A stretch of 61,842 nucleotides of DNA from a virus: positions 65,160-127,001 of the IMG/VR virus record IMGVR_UViG_3300008107_005855; one strand, given 5' to 3'. Every line of letters begins with the position of its first letter. Within the stretch, counting starts at the first letter, position 1. This document shows, piece after piece, positions 1-7,288 of this stretch. Below the pieces are notes generated by a model. The model made no database searches and was not told the origin of the DNA. It worked only from the letters and a program-made list of their open reading frames with translations. Made by a program: the position numbers and the translations under genes.

Positions 1-1058
1 CCACCACCTTGAGCATCGTACTCGGCAATGTCTGCCATATTGTCGGATGTAAAATCTTGCGGGTTATAAGTCTCAGTGTCCCAAGTTAGTACATGGATTT
101 TGTATTCATCATATGACTCCATGATACCTTTAATCTCACTCAAGAAGATTTTGCAGTCTTGGTCGCTGATACTGCCAGACATGTCAATGGCAACTACAAC
201 GTCGATCTGGGTACCGGGCATCATGCCCGGCATGATGGCATCCATGTGCCAGCCTCGGCGGCTTGCCCGCATCCAACTAAAATCGCTTTTAACTGTACTT
301 TGGATCTGTTGCTCCAACAGTTCGCGCCAGTTCATGACCGGAGCAGTAAGATCCTTGACAAGACGTCGAACGCCAGCTGGCAAGTCTCCGGCACTTGCAG
401 TTTGTGACGCGGTAATAACAGCCTGTTTAATCTCGTCGCGAATCTGTTTCTTCTCTTCTTCGCTGAGACGAGGGCGACCTTTGCCATCCTTGTCACCATC
501 GCCACCTTCGCCTTCACCATCGCCGTCACCATCCATGTGCTCGTCGAGCAATTGTTTAGCCAGCTCTTCGATATTGATCTTCTCAGCATTCTCAAACAAA
601 TAGTCGTAAACTTCTTCTGCACTCTTGTCGGCAAATTTAGGATCGTACAAACAGCCAACTTTGGTAATTTTCTCGCCAATTTTGTATTTGATCAAATCTG
701 CATTGACGCAATAGTCGTCGGCAATATTCCAAAGGCGTGGCTCGCGATCTCCACGACGTCCCATGTGATCATATACTGCATGAAGGACTTCGTGACCAAA
801 CAGGAATTCTGTTTCTCGTAAACTTAGCATGTCAACAAATTGACTATTATAGTAGAAGTGGCGACCGTCAGTTGCCGCAGTAGGGCACCAGTCATCGGCG
901 TTGATAATTTTAAAACGTGTAGCCAAGTTACCAAAAAACGGAGCCTTTAGAAGAAGCGCAACACGAGCAGTAACCAATTTATCACGCACTCGGGCATCGA
1001 CTTTGGGGTCGGTTTTGGTCTTTTCTTTTGAACGATCGATGACAGTGGTATTAGACAT
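1..1058 (-). CDS. VWA-like domain protein with predicted metallopeptidase region (C-terminus beyond window)
   Basis: The reading frame is open from an ATG at 1058 to the left edge, giving 352 visible residues. Residues about 1-150 resemble the putative metallopeptidase region of DUF2201/VWA-like proteins, with an HEVLH zinc-type motif at about residue 89. A low-complexity acidic Gly/Asp linker follows near residues 185-200. A VWA MIDAS-type DMSGS motif lies near residue 290. The ATG has a good AAGGAG ribosome site 5-10 nt upstream and a sigma-70-like promoter before that. Directly upstream in the transcription direction is a MoxR ATPase; such MoxR-VWA pairs act as ATP-driven remodelling or metal-insertion systems in bacteria. 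The phage substrate is unknown. Confidence 0.85.
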   Translation of the reverse strand, partial: MSNTTVIDRSKEKTKTDPKVDARVRDKLVTARVALLLKAPFFGNLATRFKIINADDWCPTAATDGRHFYYNSQFVDMLSLRETEFLFGHEVLHAVYDHMGRRGDREPRLWNIADDYCVNADLIKYKIGEKITKVGCLYDPKFADKSAEEVYDYLFENAEKINIEELAKQLLDEHMDGDGDGEGEGGDGDKDGKGRPRLSEEEKKQIRDEIKQAVITASQTASAGDLPAGVRRLVKDLTAPVMNWRELLEQQIQSTVKSDFSWMRASRRGWHMDAIMPGMMPGTQIDVVVAIDMSGSISDQDCKIFLSEIKGIMESYDEYKIHVLTWDTETYNPQDFTSDNMADIAEYDAQGG

Positions 1059-1081
1059 ATGAACTCCTTGTTAATATAGTT

Positions 1082-1110
1082 ATTGTACAATAAATTGATT
1101 TTCGTGTCAT
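1082..1110 (-). promoter_or_regulatory. sigma-70-type promoter for the VWA gene
   Basis: On the minus strand ATGACA (5/6 to the -35 consensus), 17 bp, TACAAT (5/6 to the -10). It lies 24 nt upstream of the ATG at 1058, leaving a short leader that carries the AAGGAG site. Confidence 0.7.
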
Positions 1111-1168
1111 GTTAAATGGAGGACTTACAGATTGCTCCTGCCTCCTGCCAGTGACTAGCTAGCGAACC

Positions 1169-2272
1169 TTACTTGGCCGCCGCGGCAATCACGTACTTGC
1201 CAAATCGTTGATGGAATTCATCAAAGCTAGGCAGTTTGCCGGGCAACAATTTAAGATTGTATGTAGTAAGTGCAACACGAGCACCCATAACAACCAGTTC
1301 AGTGGTAAAATTATCCATCATAAAACGCAAAAAGCATTCGCTCTGTTTGTGCCAGTCGTCCAGCTTGTTAGCGGCACCAAGTGTTTTAAAGCTGTCTTGG
1401 AGCTCGTAGCACATACTAACAGTCAACGAGTACATGGCACTAATATCTTTAGTCTTGAGCTCTTTGACCTTGCCTGACAAAATGTCCTCGGGCTTGGGCA
1501 TCTTGCCTGCCACCTTACGGTGCGCCATGAACTTGACAGCAAGACCTTCTCCTACTGTACCTGCAATCAGATCTGTAAGTGTGTCGTCGGAGATGCTTTC
1601 ATCATCCAAGAAGCGACTTACAAAAGTCCATGAACGTGGTGTAGCAAAACTACGGCTAGAACTACGAGGATCAAAGTCAAATAGATCTTGCTTGGCAAAA
1701 CTAATGTAACCAACCACATCTTTGTGAACACGGTTCACCACGGCCCACTTTTCCCAACTTGGAAAATCTACACGAAGTTCTTGGTGGATGAAACGATTGG
1801 CAAGCGGAGTAGGCATACGATAAGTAACACCTTTGTCGCTTTCACGGTTACCCGCGGCAACGATAACTACATTCTTGGGCAGTTTATACTTGCCAACTTG
1901 TCGATTAAGCACCAATTGGTAACCAGATGCTTGTACAGCAGGTGCCGCCGCATTCATCTCGTCCAGGAACAAGACCACAAGCGGATACTGGCTGGCAGTT
2001 TCTTCGTCGGGCAAGTCAATTGGCGGAGCCCAATCCATCTTGTTATTCTCTTTGTTATAGAATGGAATACCACGAAGATCCGTGGGCTCCAACAAAGGCA
2101 TACGCAGGTCAATCATTAGTCCACCAAGCTCTTCGGTGATACCGGCGATCAATTCCGACTTACCAATGCCGGGTGGGCCCCAGAGGAACACAGGAAGTTT
2201 GGCCTGGAAGCACCGCAAAATACTGTTACGAGCAGATTGGGTAGTTACGGTTCGATTTTCAGTCACTGACAT
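1169..2272 (-). CDS. MoxR-family AAA+ ATPase
   Basis: 367 residues. Walker A GPPGIGKS lies at about residues 32-39, Walker B LFLDEMN near 100-107, and a sensor-like AAGNRE motif near 140. This is the order seen in MoxR/RavA-type AAA+ ATPases, which work with VWA-domain partners to remodel or activate proteins. The VWA gene is immediately downstream (111 nt gap with its own promoter). The ATG at 2272 has an AAGGAG-type site. Phages carrying this pair are known but the target is not; I see nothing that identifies it. Confidence 0.85.
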   Translation of the reverse strand: MSVTENRTVTTQSARNSILRCFQAKLPVFLWGPPGIGKSELIAGITEELGGLMIDLRMPLLEPTDLRGIPFYNKENNKMDWAPPIDLPDEETASQYPLVVLFLDEMNAAAPAVQASGYQLVLNRQVGKYKLPKNVVIVAAGNRESDKGVTYRMPTPLANRFIHQELRVDFPSWEKWAVVNRVHKDVVGYISFAKQDLFDFDPRSSSRSFATPRSWTFVSRFLDDESISDDTLTDLIAGTVGEGLAVKFMAHRKVAGKMPKPEDILSGKVKELKTKDISAMYSLTVSMCYELQDSFKTLGAANKLDDWHKQSECFLRFMMDNFTTELVVMGARVALTTYNLKLLPGKLPSFDEFHQRFGKYVIAAAAK

Positions 2273-2305
2273 TAGAAATACTCCTTAAAAAATTAATGTA
2301 CTTGT

Positions 2306-2334
2306 ATTGTACAATTTCACGAATTAACCTGCAA
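2306..2334 (-). promoter_or_regulatory. sigma-70-type promoter for the MoxR gene
   Basis: TTGCAG, 17 bp, TACAAT on the minus strand. The -35 matches only TTG, but spacer and -10 match the other promoters of this window. It ends 33 nt before the ATG at 2272. Confidence 0.5.
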
Positions 2335-2337
2335 ATC

Positions 2338-2568
2338 TTAGATGTAAAAATCTTGATCATGAGCAGGAACAACCAAGTCGTAAATGACTTCACGAACTGC
2401 GGTATCCATAATTTCGCCAATTTCGGGATTGGCGTCAGCGGCCTTGGTCATTGCACGATAAGTATCGGCCCAAGACCATTGGCATTGTTTTGCCAGTTCA
2501 ACAATCATGTCTACTGCAAAGTCGCCAGCACGGGTAAACATACCATATTTGCTATCGTAGTATTCCAT
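2338..2568 (-). CDS. hypothetical small protein, 76 aa
   Basis: Not recognised. An acidic soluble protein starting MEYYDSKYG, without membrane segment or obvious motif. The ATG follows a CAGGAG site that belongs to promoter cassette copy 1, so this is the first of four small genes each driven by its own cassette. Its position and strong promoter suggest an early host-takeover gene (inference). Confidence 0.75.
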   Translation of the reverse strand: MEYYDSKYGMFTRAGDFAVDMIVELAKQCQWSWADTYRAMTKAADANPEIGEIMDTAVREVIYDLVVPAHDQDFYI

Positions 2569-2600
2569 CTTGAACTCCTGTTTGTTTACTGTATGTATGT

Positions 2601-2629
2601 ATTGTATATTAAACGGATTTTTTGGACAA
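2601..2629 (-). promoter_or_regulatory. promoter, cassette copy 1
   Basis: TTGTCC, 17 bp, TACAAT on minus, reading into the gene at 2338-2568 through a leader ending in CAGGAG. Confidence 0.75.
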
Positions 2630-2634
2630 CCGTT

Positions 2635-2895
2635 TTATACACTAAATTCGTACATCTTGACACTAGAGTCTAGTGTGATCAACTGCTCTGCGGCCTTGGT
2701 TAGTTGACGATATTTGGCTTGCACCTGACTACGTGGCAGTTCGCCGTCGCAAGTCAAGTTTTCAGGGCTAAGATCAGAATCCAAACTATCAGCAACTGCC
2801 TGGCGACCTTGGGCCGTTTGGATTTCGTATTGCTTGCCTTTAAAGATTGCGTTCCAGCGATTTTTCTGTTCTACGTAGGCTTTAAGTTCTTTCAT
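2635..2895 (-). CDS. hypothetical small protein, 86 aa
   Basis: Not recognised. Starts MKELKAYVEQ; mixed charged, helical-looking, with a QVQAKYRQLTKAAEQL segment in the C-terminal half. Ribosome site CAGGAG from cassette copy 2 is 6 nt before the ATG. The stop codon lies inside cassette copy 1. Probably an early accessory gene. Confidence 0.75.
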   Translation of the reverse strand: MKELKAYVEQKNRWNAIFKGKQYEIQTAQGRQAVADSLDSDLSPENLTCDGELPRSQVQAKYRQLTKAAEQLITLDSSVKMYEFSV

Positions 2896-2926
2896 ACCAG
2901 CTCCTGTTTGTTTACTGTATGTATGT

Positions 2927-2955
2927 ATTGTATATTAAATGGATTTTTTGGACAA
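2927..2955 (-). promoter_or_regulatory. promoter, cassette copy 2
   Basis: TTGTCC, 17 bp, TACAAT on minus, reading into the gene at 2635-2895. Confidence 0.75.
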
Positions 2956-2960
2956 CCGTT

Positions 2961-3164
2961 TTATGTAAAATCTACGGCAATTTCGTTGCCAGCATTGCTG
3001 ACTAGCGGCTTAGTAGCGAATGATTTTTTAACAGTTTCAACAAAATCGTCAACCATGCCAAGGGTAACATCGTTGATACCAAAGAACATGGTACCTTCGT
3101 AAAAGTGAGCATCTTCAATACCGCACTCTTTGGCAACATCTAAAACACGTTTTTCAAAGCCCAT
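2961..3164 (-). CDS. hypothetical small protein, 67 aa
   Basis: Not recognised. The frame stays open upstream to 3239, but that extension only translates promoter cassette copy 3, so I place the start at the ATG at 3164 (MGFEKRVLD), 6 nt after CAGGAG. The product is small, mildly acidic and soluble. The stop codon sits at the edge of cassette copy 2. Confidence 0.75.
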   Translation of the reverse strand: MGFEKRVLDVAKECGIEDAHFYEGTMFFGINDVTLGMVDDFVETVKKSFATKPLVSNAGNEIAVDFT

Positions 3165-3196
3165 TTTTTGCTCCTGTTTGTTTACTGTATGTATGT

Positions 3197-3225
3197 ATTG
3201 TATATTAAATGGATTTTTTGGACAA
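3197..3225 (-). promoter_or_regulatory. promoter, cassette copy 3
   Basis: TTGTCC, 17 bp, TACAAT on minus, reading into the gene at 2961-3164. Confidence 0.75.
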
Positions 3226-3239
3226 CCGTTTTGTGTCAA

Positions 3240-3581
3240 TTAATCCATGTACTGCAAATCTGACAGAATTGACGCACAGGCTGACAACTCATATTGTTCC
3301 ATAAGGTTGCTAGTTGGGCTGGTGCTGTGACTGGGATATTTGCTACCATGTAGCACACGATCCAACATTGTAGATTTAATGTTGTCTATGTCAGCATGAC
3401 CTGCTTCCAATGCCACAATAATTTGATTCAGCACTTTAAGAGTGGCCGCACTGCGGAAAGCATCACAACTCCACACAAAAGCATAGGCAGGGTCTTTGTC
3501 GAAGTCTACTTTGAACTTATCAAGTCGAGCAGTTTCTGATTCTGCACGGCGTTGGAAACGAGCTAGTAATTTTGCTGACAT
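3240..3581 (-). CDS. hypothetical protein, 113 aa
   Basis: Not recognised. Starts MSAKLLARFQRRAESE and is predicted largely helical and soluble. ATG preceded by CAGGAG of cassette copy 4. It is the first transcribed of the four cassette-driven small genes, downstream of a terminator that isolates the block from the preceding operon. Confidence 0.75.
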   Translation of the reverse strand: MSAKLLARFQRRAESETARLDKFKVDFDKDPAYAFVWSCDAFRSAATLKVLNQIIVALEAGHADIDNIKSTMLDRVLHGSKYPSHSTSPTSNLMEQYELSACASILSDLQYMD

Positions 3582-3613
3582 CTTTAACTCCTGTTTGTTT
3601 ACTCTATGTATGT

Positions 3614-3642
3614 ATTGTATATTAAATGGAATTTTTGGTCAA
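3614..3642 (-). promoter_or_regulatory. promoter, cassette copy 4
   Basis: TTGACC (5/6), 17 bp, TACAAT on minus. It is the most upstream and most diverged cassette copy and has the best -35 of the four. Reads into the gene at 3240-3581. Confidence 0.75.
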
Positions 3643-3671
3643 ATTACGGGCAAATTGCTGAAAAAATAGAC

Positions 3672-3702
3672 AAAAAAAGTGTTGCTTTTGGGCAACACTT
3701 TT
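3672..3702 (-). terminator. rho-independent terminator after the 3730-4566 gene
   Basis: An 11-bp perfect stem (3675-3685 with 3692-3702) around a 6-nt loop, followed on the minus strand by a run of seven T. It lies about 30 nt after the stop of the gene at 3730 and before the cassette block. Confidence 0.85.
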
Positions 3703-3729
3703 AAGAGTTTAAAAAGTAATACTTGGGTA

Positions 3730-4566
3730 TTAAGTCCAAAGACGCCCACGAATTTTAATTAAACGAATCATCATGGCTTCATCTTCTGCTTCGTACAGTT
3801 GTTCAATTTCTTGTGTTTTGTCTAGTGCAACACGAGCCATTTCGGCCTCCTCGGGCGTTTTATCTGCAAGGTCTAACATGTGATCGCCTCGCTGTCTACG
3901 CATTTCACAGTAGGCAGTCCATCCACTGACATCGTGCGGATCGGGTCGGTTAGGATAAACTTCCTTCCACCATAGATAAAGTTCTTTGATCTCCTTGGCA
4001 CTTTCTGCTTGCGGAGTGGCCTGGCCATATTCTGGATCATCTGGTTCGCACCAGTCGTTATTGGTCAAAGTCATTGCCCAGTCCAAGTGGTCCAGACCGG
4101 CTTCGGGGCAACGCCATACACGCCAACGGAACCAACCACTTGCCCAGAACGGAGGATTGTATTTTGCGGTGTCTTTTTTGTCGCTCCAAGCGATATGACT
4201 CCAAGCTGTTTCTATTTCAACGAAGTCAACAAGTTCGTTGAACAAGCAGGGTAGAAACCTGTTACCAACATCCTGCCACTGCCCGGGCTTGATGTCCCTA
4301 GGGTGAGCAGTGAGACTATGAGTGCGACTAACCCAACGGTTATTAATATAGTACTTAACATCATAAATTTTATCTACAGGCCACCAAATAAAGTTTTGAA
4401 CTGCGTCCAGGGCCTCTTCAGCAATCCAGTAACGAACAGGATACTTTGTTTTTGCGTCAATTTCCCAATCACGCCAGCCGCGACCAGTCTTGGCTCCGCC
4501 TTTTTCAATGCCGCGGATCCAGTCAGCGAACGGACTGCAACTCCAATATTTTGCTCTTTGTGCCAT
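3730..4566 (-). CDS. conserved phage protein of unknown function, 278 aa
   Basis: Starts MAQRAKYWSCSPFADWIRG. Rich in Trp/Tyr, with the block LTAHPRDIKPGQW in the middle and a C-terminus IRLIKIRGRLWT. I recognise this as a family widely present in environmental T4-like phages, but no activity is known to me. It starts inside the out-of-frame 3' end of the preceding PGDYG-like frame (192-nt overlap) and ends just before a strong terminator. Confidence 0.8.
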   Translation of the reverse strand: MAQRAKYWSCSPFADWIRGIEKGGAKTGRGWRDWEIDAKTKYPVRYWIAEEALDAVQNFIWWPVDKIYDVKYYINNRWVSRTHSLTAHPRDIKPGQWQDVGNRFLPCLFNELVDFVEIETAWSHIAWSDKKDTAKYNPPFWASGWFRWRVWRCPEAGLDHLDWAMTLTNNDWCEPDDPEYGQATPQAESAKEIKELYLWWKEVYPNRPDPHDVSGWTAYCEMRRQRGDHMLDLADKTPEEAEMARVALDKTQEIEQLYEAEDEAMMIRLIKIRGRLWT

Positions 4567-4955
4567 CCATAATCATTTTCACCGTGGCGAACAATAACAT
4601 CTTCGCCTGGATTATAGTGTAACTTCTCACCCCAGCTTGTGTCAACTGATCCGGAGTGATCAGCTACTTTGGCAACTTTAATAATTGGCTTAGGAGTACA
4701 AACACCATTACCGAGGTCATTCTTTAATGACCAGAACTTTTCAGGAGTAATAGGATATTTCTCACCTTTTGGACCAGTCATAATATAAAACCCTGTATCA
4801 TATTTTACAGGACCCTCTAATGTATCAATCGTTCCGGGTTCTTTTGCAATTTCGTATTTTTCTTTTGCTGGTTTTTTAAAGGTTTGAAACCCTCCCTTAA
4901 ACCAGTCATCGGTGATTTTTAAACCTTCTACGATATTGATAAACTCACGGATCAT
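4374..4955 (-). CDS. PGDYG-domain-like phage protein with possible capsid-targeting N-terminus
   Basis: 193 residues as read. The core (TGPKGEKYPI, then NPGEDVIVRHGENDYG at about residues 115-130) resembles the PGDYG protein family often found in phages. The N-terminus MIREFINIVEG looks like T4 capsid-targeting peptides, which end in a hydrophobic-x-Glu cleavage site. The last ~63 codons overlap the next gene in another frame and look like out-of-frame translation, so the native C-terminus is uncertain (genuine long overlap, frameshift or sequence error). Its ATG overlaps the stop of the BAX-inhibitor-like gene by 4 nt. Confidence 0.65.
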   Translation of the reverse strand: MIREFINIVEGLKITDDWFKGGFQTFKKPAKEKYEIAKEPGTIDTLEGPVKYDTGFYIMTGPKGEKYPITPEKFWSLKNDLGNGVCTPKPIIKVAKVADHSGSVDTSWGEKLHYNPGEDVIVRHGENDYGWHKEQNIGVAVRSLTGSAALKKAEPRLVAAGVIGKLTQKQSILFVTGLLKRPWTQFKTLFGGL

Positions 4956-5641
4956 TTACGATCACCAAATAACTGTAACAGATTAATAAACAAGTTAATA
5001 AAGTCCATGTACAAGGTCAATGCGCCACGTACTTCTGCACTATCACTAGTTTCTACTGAAAGTTCTTCACGAATCTTTTGCGTGTCATAGGCAGTCAATC
5101 CAAGGAAGATGATGATTGCTAGTGCGGAGATCACCATCTGCATCACGGTGCTGCCAATAAAGATATTAACGATACTGGCAATACAGATGGCGATCAAACC
5201 AACAAACAAGAACTTACCGACACTATCTAGACTCTGTTTAGTAAAGTATCCATACGCACTCATTGTACCAAACAATATAGCCGCACCCATAAAAGCACTA
5301 ACAATTGACCCCATGGTGAATACAGCAAAGATCGTGGCAAAGCTCAATCCCATTAGGGCCGCAAATCCATGTAGGCATAACTGTGCCACACCTTTACTAG
5401 GATTATTAGCTAATACCATTGCCACACCAAAGATTGCTACCAGTGGTGAAAAGATCACAATCCATTTCATTACACCTGTAAAAAAGAATGCCAATAACTC
5501 TGGACTAGAGCCCACAAAGTAACTCACAAGCATTGACACAATAACAGCAAGACTCATGTGTCCGTAGACACGACCCATTGCTGAGTTAATTTCGCTAGCA
5601 GAACGATATGACATTCCGCCTGTGTACGTTGTTCCAAACAT
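4952..5641 (-). CDS. BAX-inhibitor-1 / YccA-like integral membrane protein
   Basis: 229 residues with about seven hydrophobic segments and the family's C-terminal signature GLTAYDTQKIREEL (about residues 180-195). Length matches bacterial YccA/BI-1 proteins (~220-235 aa). YccA modulates the inner-membrane protease FtsH, and BI-1 homologues act as pH-sensitive Ca2+ leak channels; either could alter host membrane proteostasis. The phage role is inference. SD-like AAGGAG lies before the ATG. Confidence 0.85.
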   Translation of the reverse strand: MFGTTYTGGMSYRSASEINSAMGRVYGHMSLAVIVSMLVSYFVGSSPELLAFFFTGVMKWIVIFSPLVAIFGVAMVLANNPSKGVAQLCLHGFAALMGLSFATIFAVFTMGSIVSAFMGAAILFGTMSAYGYFTKQSLDSVGKFLFVGLIAICIASIVNIFIGSTVMQMVISALAIIIFLGLTAYDTQKIREELSVETSDSAEVRGALTLYMDFINLFINLLQLFGDRK

Positions 5642-5651
5642 AATAATCTCC

Positions 5652-5966
5652 TTATTCAGTTAATGATTTAATACTAAAGTCTTCTTGTCGAACTGGGGTA
5701 ACAATCAACCCCGGTTGGTCTGGAAATCTTTTTACAAACTTTTCTCTAAATTCATCCAAAGTCTGACCCCAGGCTATAAACGAACCAGTTTTGATATCGT
5801 AGCCAAAGAATCCAGTTTCGTTTCGTTCAATGGTGACCCAGATAAACTTTTCGTTACCAATTATTTCTTTTTTTGCAGGCTTGACTGAAGTGGCCACACT
5901 TCGAACAAAGCCACGAAATAACAGATAAACAATAATTCCCAAAAATACAAATTCAAGATCAGTCAT
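5652..5966 (-). CDS. hypothetical membrane-anchored protein, 104 aa
   Basis: One N-terminal membrane segment (LEFVFLGIIVYLLFRGF, residues 4-20) followed by a ~80-residue soluble part with IWVTIERNETGFFGYD and a VTPVRQEDF end. Located between the peptidase and BI-1-like genes with 1-10 nt gaps, so co-transcribed. Not recognised. Confidence 0.75.
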   Translation of the reverse strand: MTDLEFVFLGIIVYLLFRGFVRSVATSVKPAKKEIIGNEKFIWVTIERNETGFFGYDIKTGSFIAWGQTLDEFREKFVKRFPDQPGLIVTPVRQEDFSIKSLTE

Positions 5967-5967
5967 G

Positions 5968-6732
5968 TCACACTCCAGTTTGTAAATTATAAATTATTTT
6001 CTTTGCCAAGTCAATTCGATCAGGAACCGATTTGGCGCCCAGTATCACAATGGTATAAAGCCGTTGATTTTCTTTGATTACAAAAGTTACACATCTTCCA
6101 GCTGGGCCGGTAAATCCAGTTTTACTCATAACAATATTACTAAATCTATTCAGCAAATTTGAATTGGTATTATCCAATGTAATCAAACTCTTTTTCTTTT
6201 TGGTTTTTGTTTCTACCGTAACTTGTTTTTTAGCACTAGTTTCTTTGATAAACTCGTAATAGGTAAAGGCCAAGTTGGTCATTAGGTTTACTTCTTGTCC
6301 GGTGCTGAGATTATTTTTTCCCAGCCCACTGGGATCAACAAAACTAGTATTATGCATACCAAGCAGAATGGCTTTTACATTCATTGCTCGAATAAACTCT
6401 TCTCTGCCCCCAGGATAGTCTGCCGCCAACATCTCTGCGGCAGAATTATCACTTTTAACCAACAAGGCCTTTAAGAGGTCGGATCTAGTATATTCTCTTG
6501 CAGGCAACCTACTGCCTAGCACTGGTTTAAAATAAATTTTTTGATCCAAGTCCTGCGTATAATCTAAATAGACCATTGCTGTCATTATTTTAGTAATGCT
6601 AGCAATGGGACGTACTTGATCGCCGTTTTCCTCCAATACCACTTGCTTATTCTCTTGATCATAAACCCAGAGAGTGTGTGCCGATGTTGAAAGATGCCAC
6701 AGCGTTAGCCATACAATAATAAAAAGTCTCAT
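5968..6732 (-). CDS. D-alanyl-D-alanine carboxypeptidase/endopeptidase-like protein (peptidase S11)
   Basis: 254 residues with an N-terminal signal peptide (hydrophobic residues 2-18, ending near SAHT). All three penicillin-binding active-site motifs are present: S45-I-T-K48, S94-D-N96 and K204-T-G206. Size and motifs match PBP7/DacA-type low-molecular-mass enzymes that trim or cut peptidoglycan cross-links in the periplasm. The usual C-terminal membrane-anchoring domain of DacA is absent, so it is more like PBP7. Phage S11 enzymes are unusual; it may remodel the host wall during infection. Confidence 0.85.
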   Translation of the reverse strand: MRLFIIVWLTLWHLSTSAHTLWVYDQENKQVVLEENGDQVRPIASITKIMTAMVYLDYTQDLDQKIYFKPVLGSRLPAREYTRSDLLKALLVKSDNSAAEMLAADYPGGREEFIRAMNVKAILLGMHNTSFVDPSGLGKNNLSTGQEVNLMTNLAFTYYEFIKETSAKKQVTVETKTKKKKSLITLDNTNSNLLNRFSNIVMSKTGFTGPAGRCVTFVIKENQRLYTIVILGAKSVPDRIDLAKKIIYNLQTGV

Positions 6733-6744
6733 TAACTATTTAAG

Positions 6745-7257
6745 TCATTTTAGACCTAGCTGTATACGCAGAATTTCTTCAATCATTTGATTGAGTGTTA
6801 TATCTCGTTCGTGTGCCATTTGCATAAGAGAAAACAAAGATTCTTTGTCTAAATCCACTGGTATACTGACTCGTGTATCGTAATCTTCTCCTGCTCGGAT
6901 GGCCAATGCTTTTTGTATCCAGTCATCGTCCTCTTCGAGGTCTACGAAGTCAACACTGTCCCAGGCCTGGTCGGCCAGTTCAGAGTTGTTCCTTTTAGCA
7001 TACTCCTCATAATCTGTTTTGTAGTCTGGATTGATCAATCTATAAGCTCGATCGTTTTTATAATCACATGCTTCAACAATAAAGACTGTTTGCTTTACAG
7101 TATCAAATATAATATTAAAACTCCAGCCGTCATGCTCACCGTTCCAGGCCGACAGACTATATGGTTTAGACCCAATCGGAAAACAGTTCCAAGTGTACTC
7201 GCTACCTTCGGTGATACGGTACTCAACAACTTCCATAAATTCTTGCATTGAAATCAT
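6745..7257 (-). CDS. hypothetical protein with C-terminal ribbon-helix-helix-like segment
   Basis: 170 residues. The N-terminal ~125 residues are not recognised and include a very acidic stretch (VDLEEDDDW near 105-113). The last 40 residues (about 128-167: TRVSIPVDLDKE, then ERDITLNQMIEEIL) match the pattern of Arc/MetJ-type ribbon-helix-helix DNA-binding domains. It may be a regulator; the fusion with an unknown acidic domain is unusual. GGAG lies 11 nt before the ATG. Confidence 0.75.
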   Translation of the reverse strand: MISMQEFMEVVEYRITEGSEYTWNCFPIGSKPYSLSAWNGEHDGWSFNIIFDTVKQTVFIVEACDYKNDRAYRLINPDYKTDYEEYAKRNNSELADQAWDSVDFVDLEEDDDWIQKALAIRAGEDYDTRVSIPVDLDKESLFSLMQMAHERDITLNQMIEEILRIQLGLK

Positions 7258-7288
7258 AATTGAAAATCTCCAAAATTTAAGTGATTAA

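Larger units (their letters stand above)
2575..3642 (-). repeat. four-copy promoter/leader/RBS cassette (direct repeats)
   Basis: Near-identical units at 2575-2638, 2901-2964, 3171-3232 and 3588-3642. Each carries a TTGTCC (copy 4: TTGACC) -35, a 17-bp spacer, a TACAAT -10, a leader with a repeated ACAT motif, then CAGGAG just before the ATG of a small gene. Copies 1 and 2 differ at one base; copy 4 is the most diverged and is truncated at its upstream side. Copies 1 and 2 also include the stop codon of the preceding gene. Confidence 0.9.

Noticed and set aside
76-603. Plus-strand open frame opposite the VWA gene
   Set aside because: Low-complexity Ser/Pro stretch mirrors the Gly/Asp linker of the minus-strand gene; no SD, and the minus frame has clear motifs.
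2961-3239. A 92-aa version of the 2961 gene starting at 3239
   Set aside because: Its first 25 residues are only translation of promoter cassette copy 3; the ATG at 3164 has the ribosome site.
2575-3642. CRISPR-like repeat array
   Set aside because: Repeats are ~64 nt with unequal 270-420 nt intervals filled by genes, and they contain promoter and ribosome-site elements.
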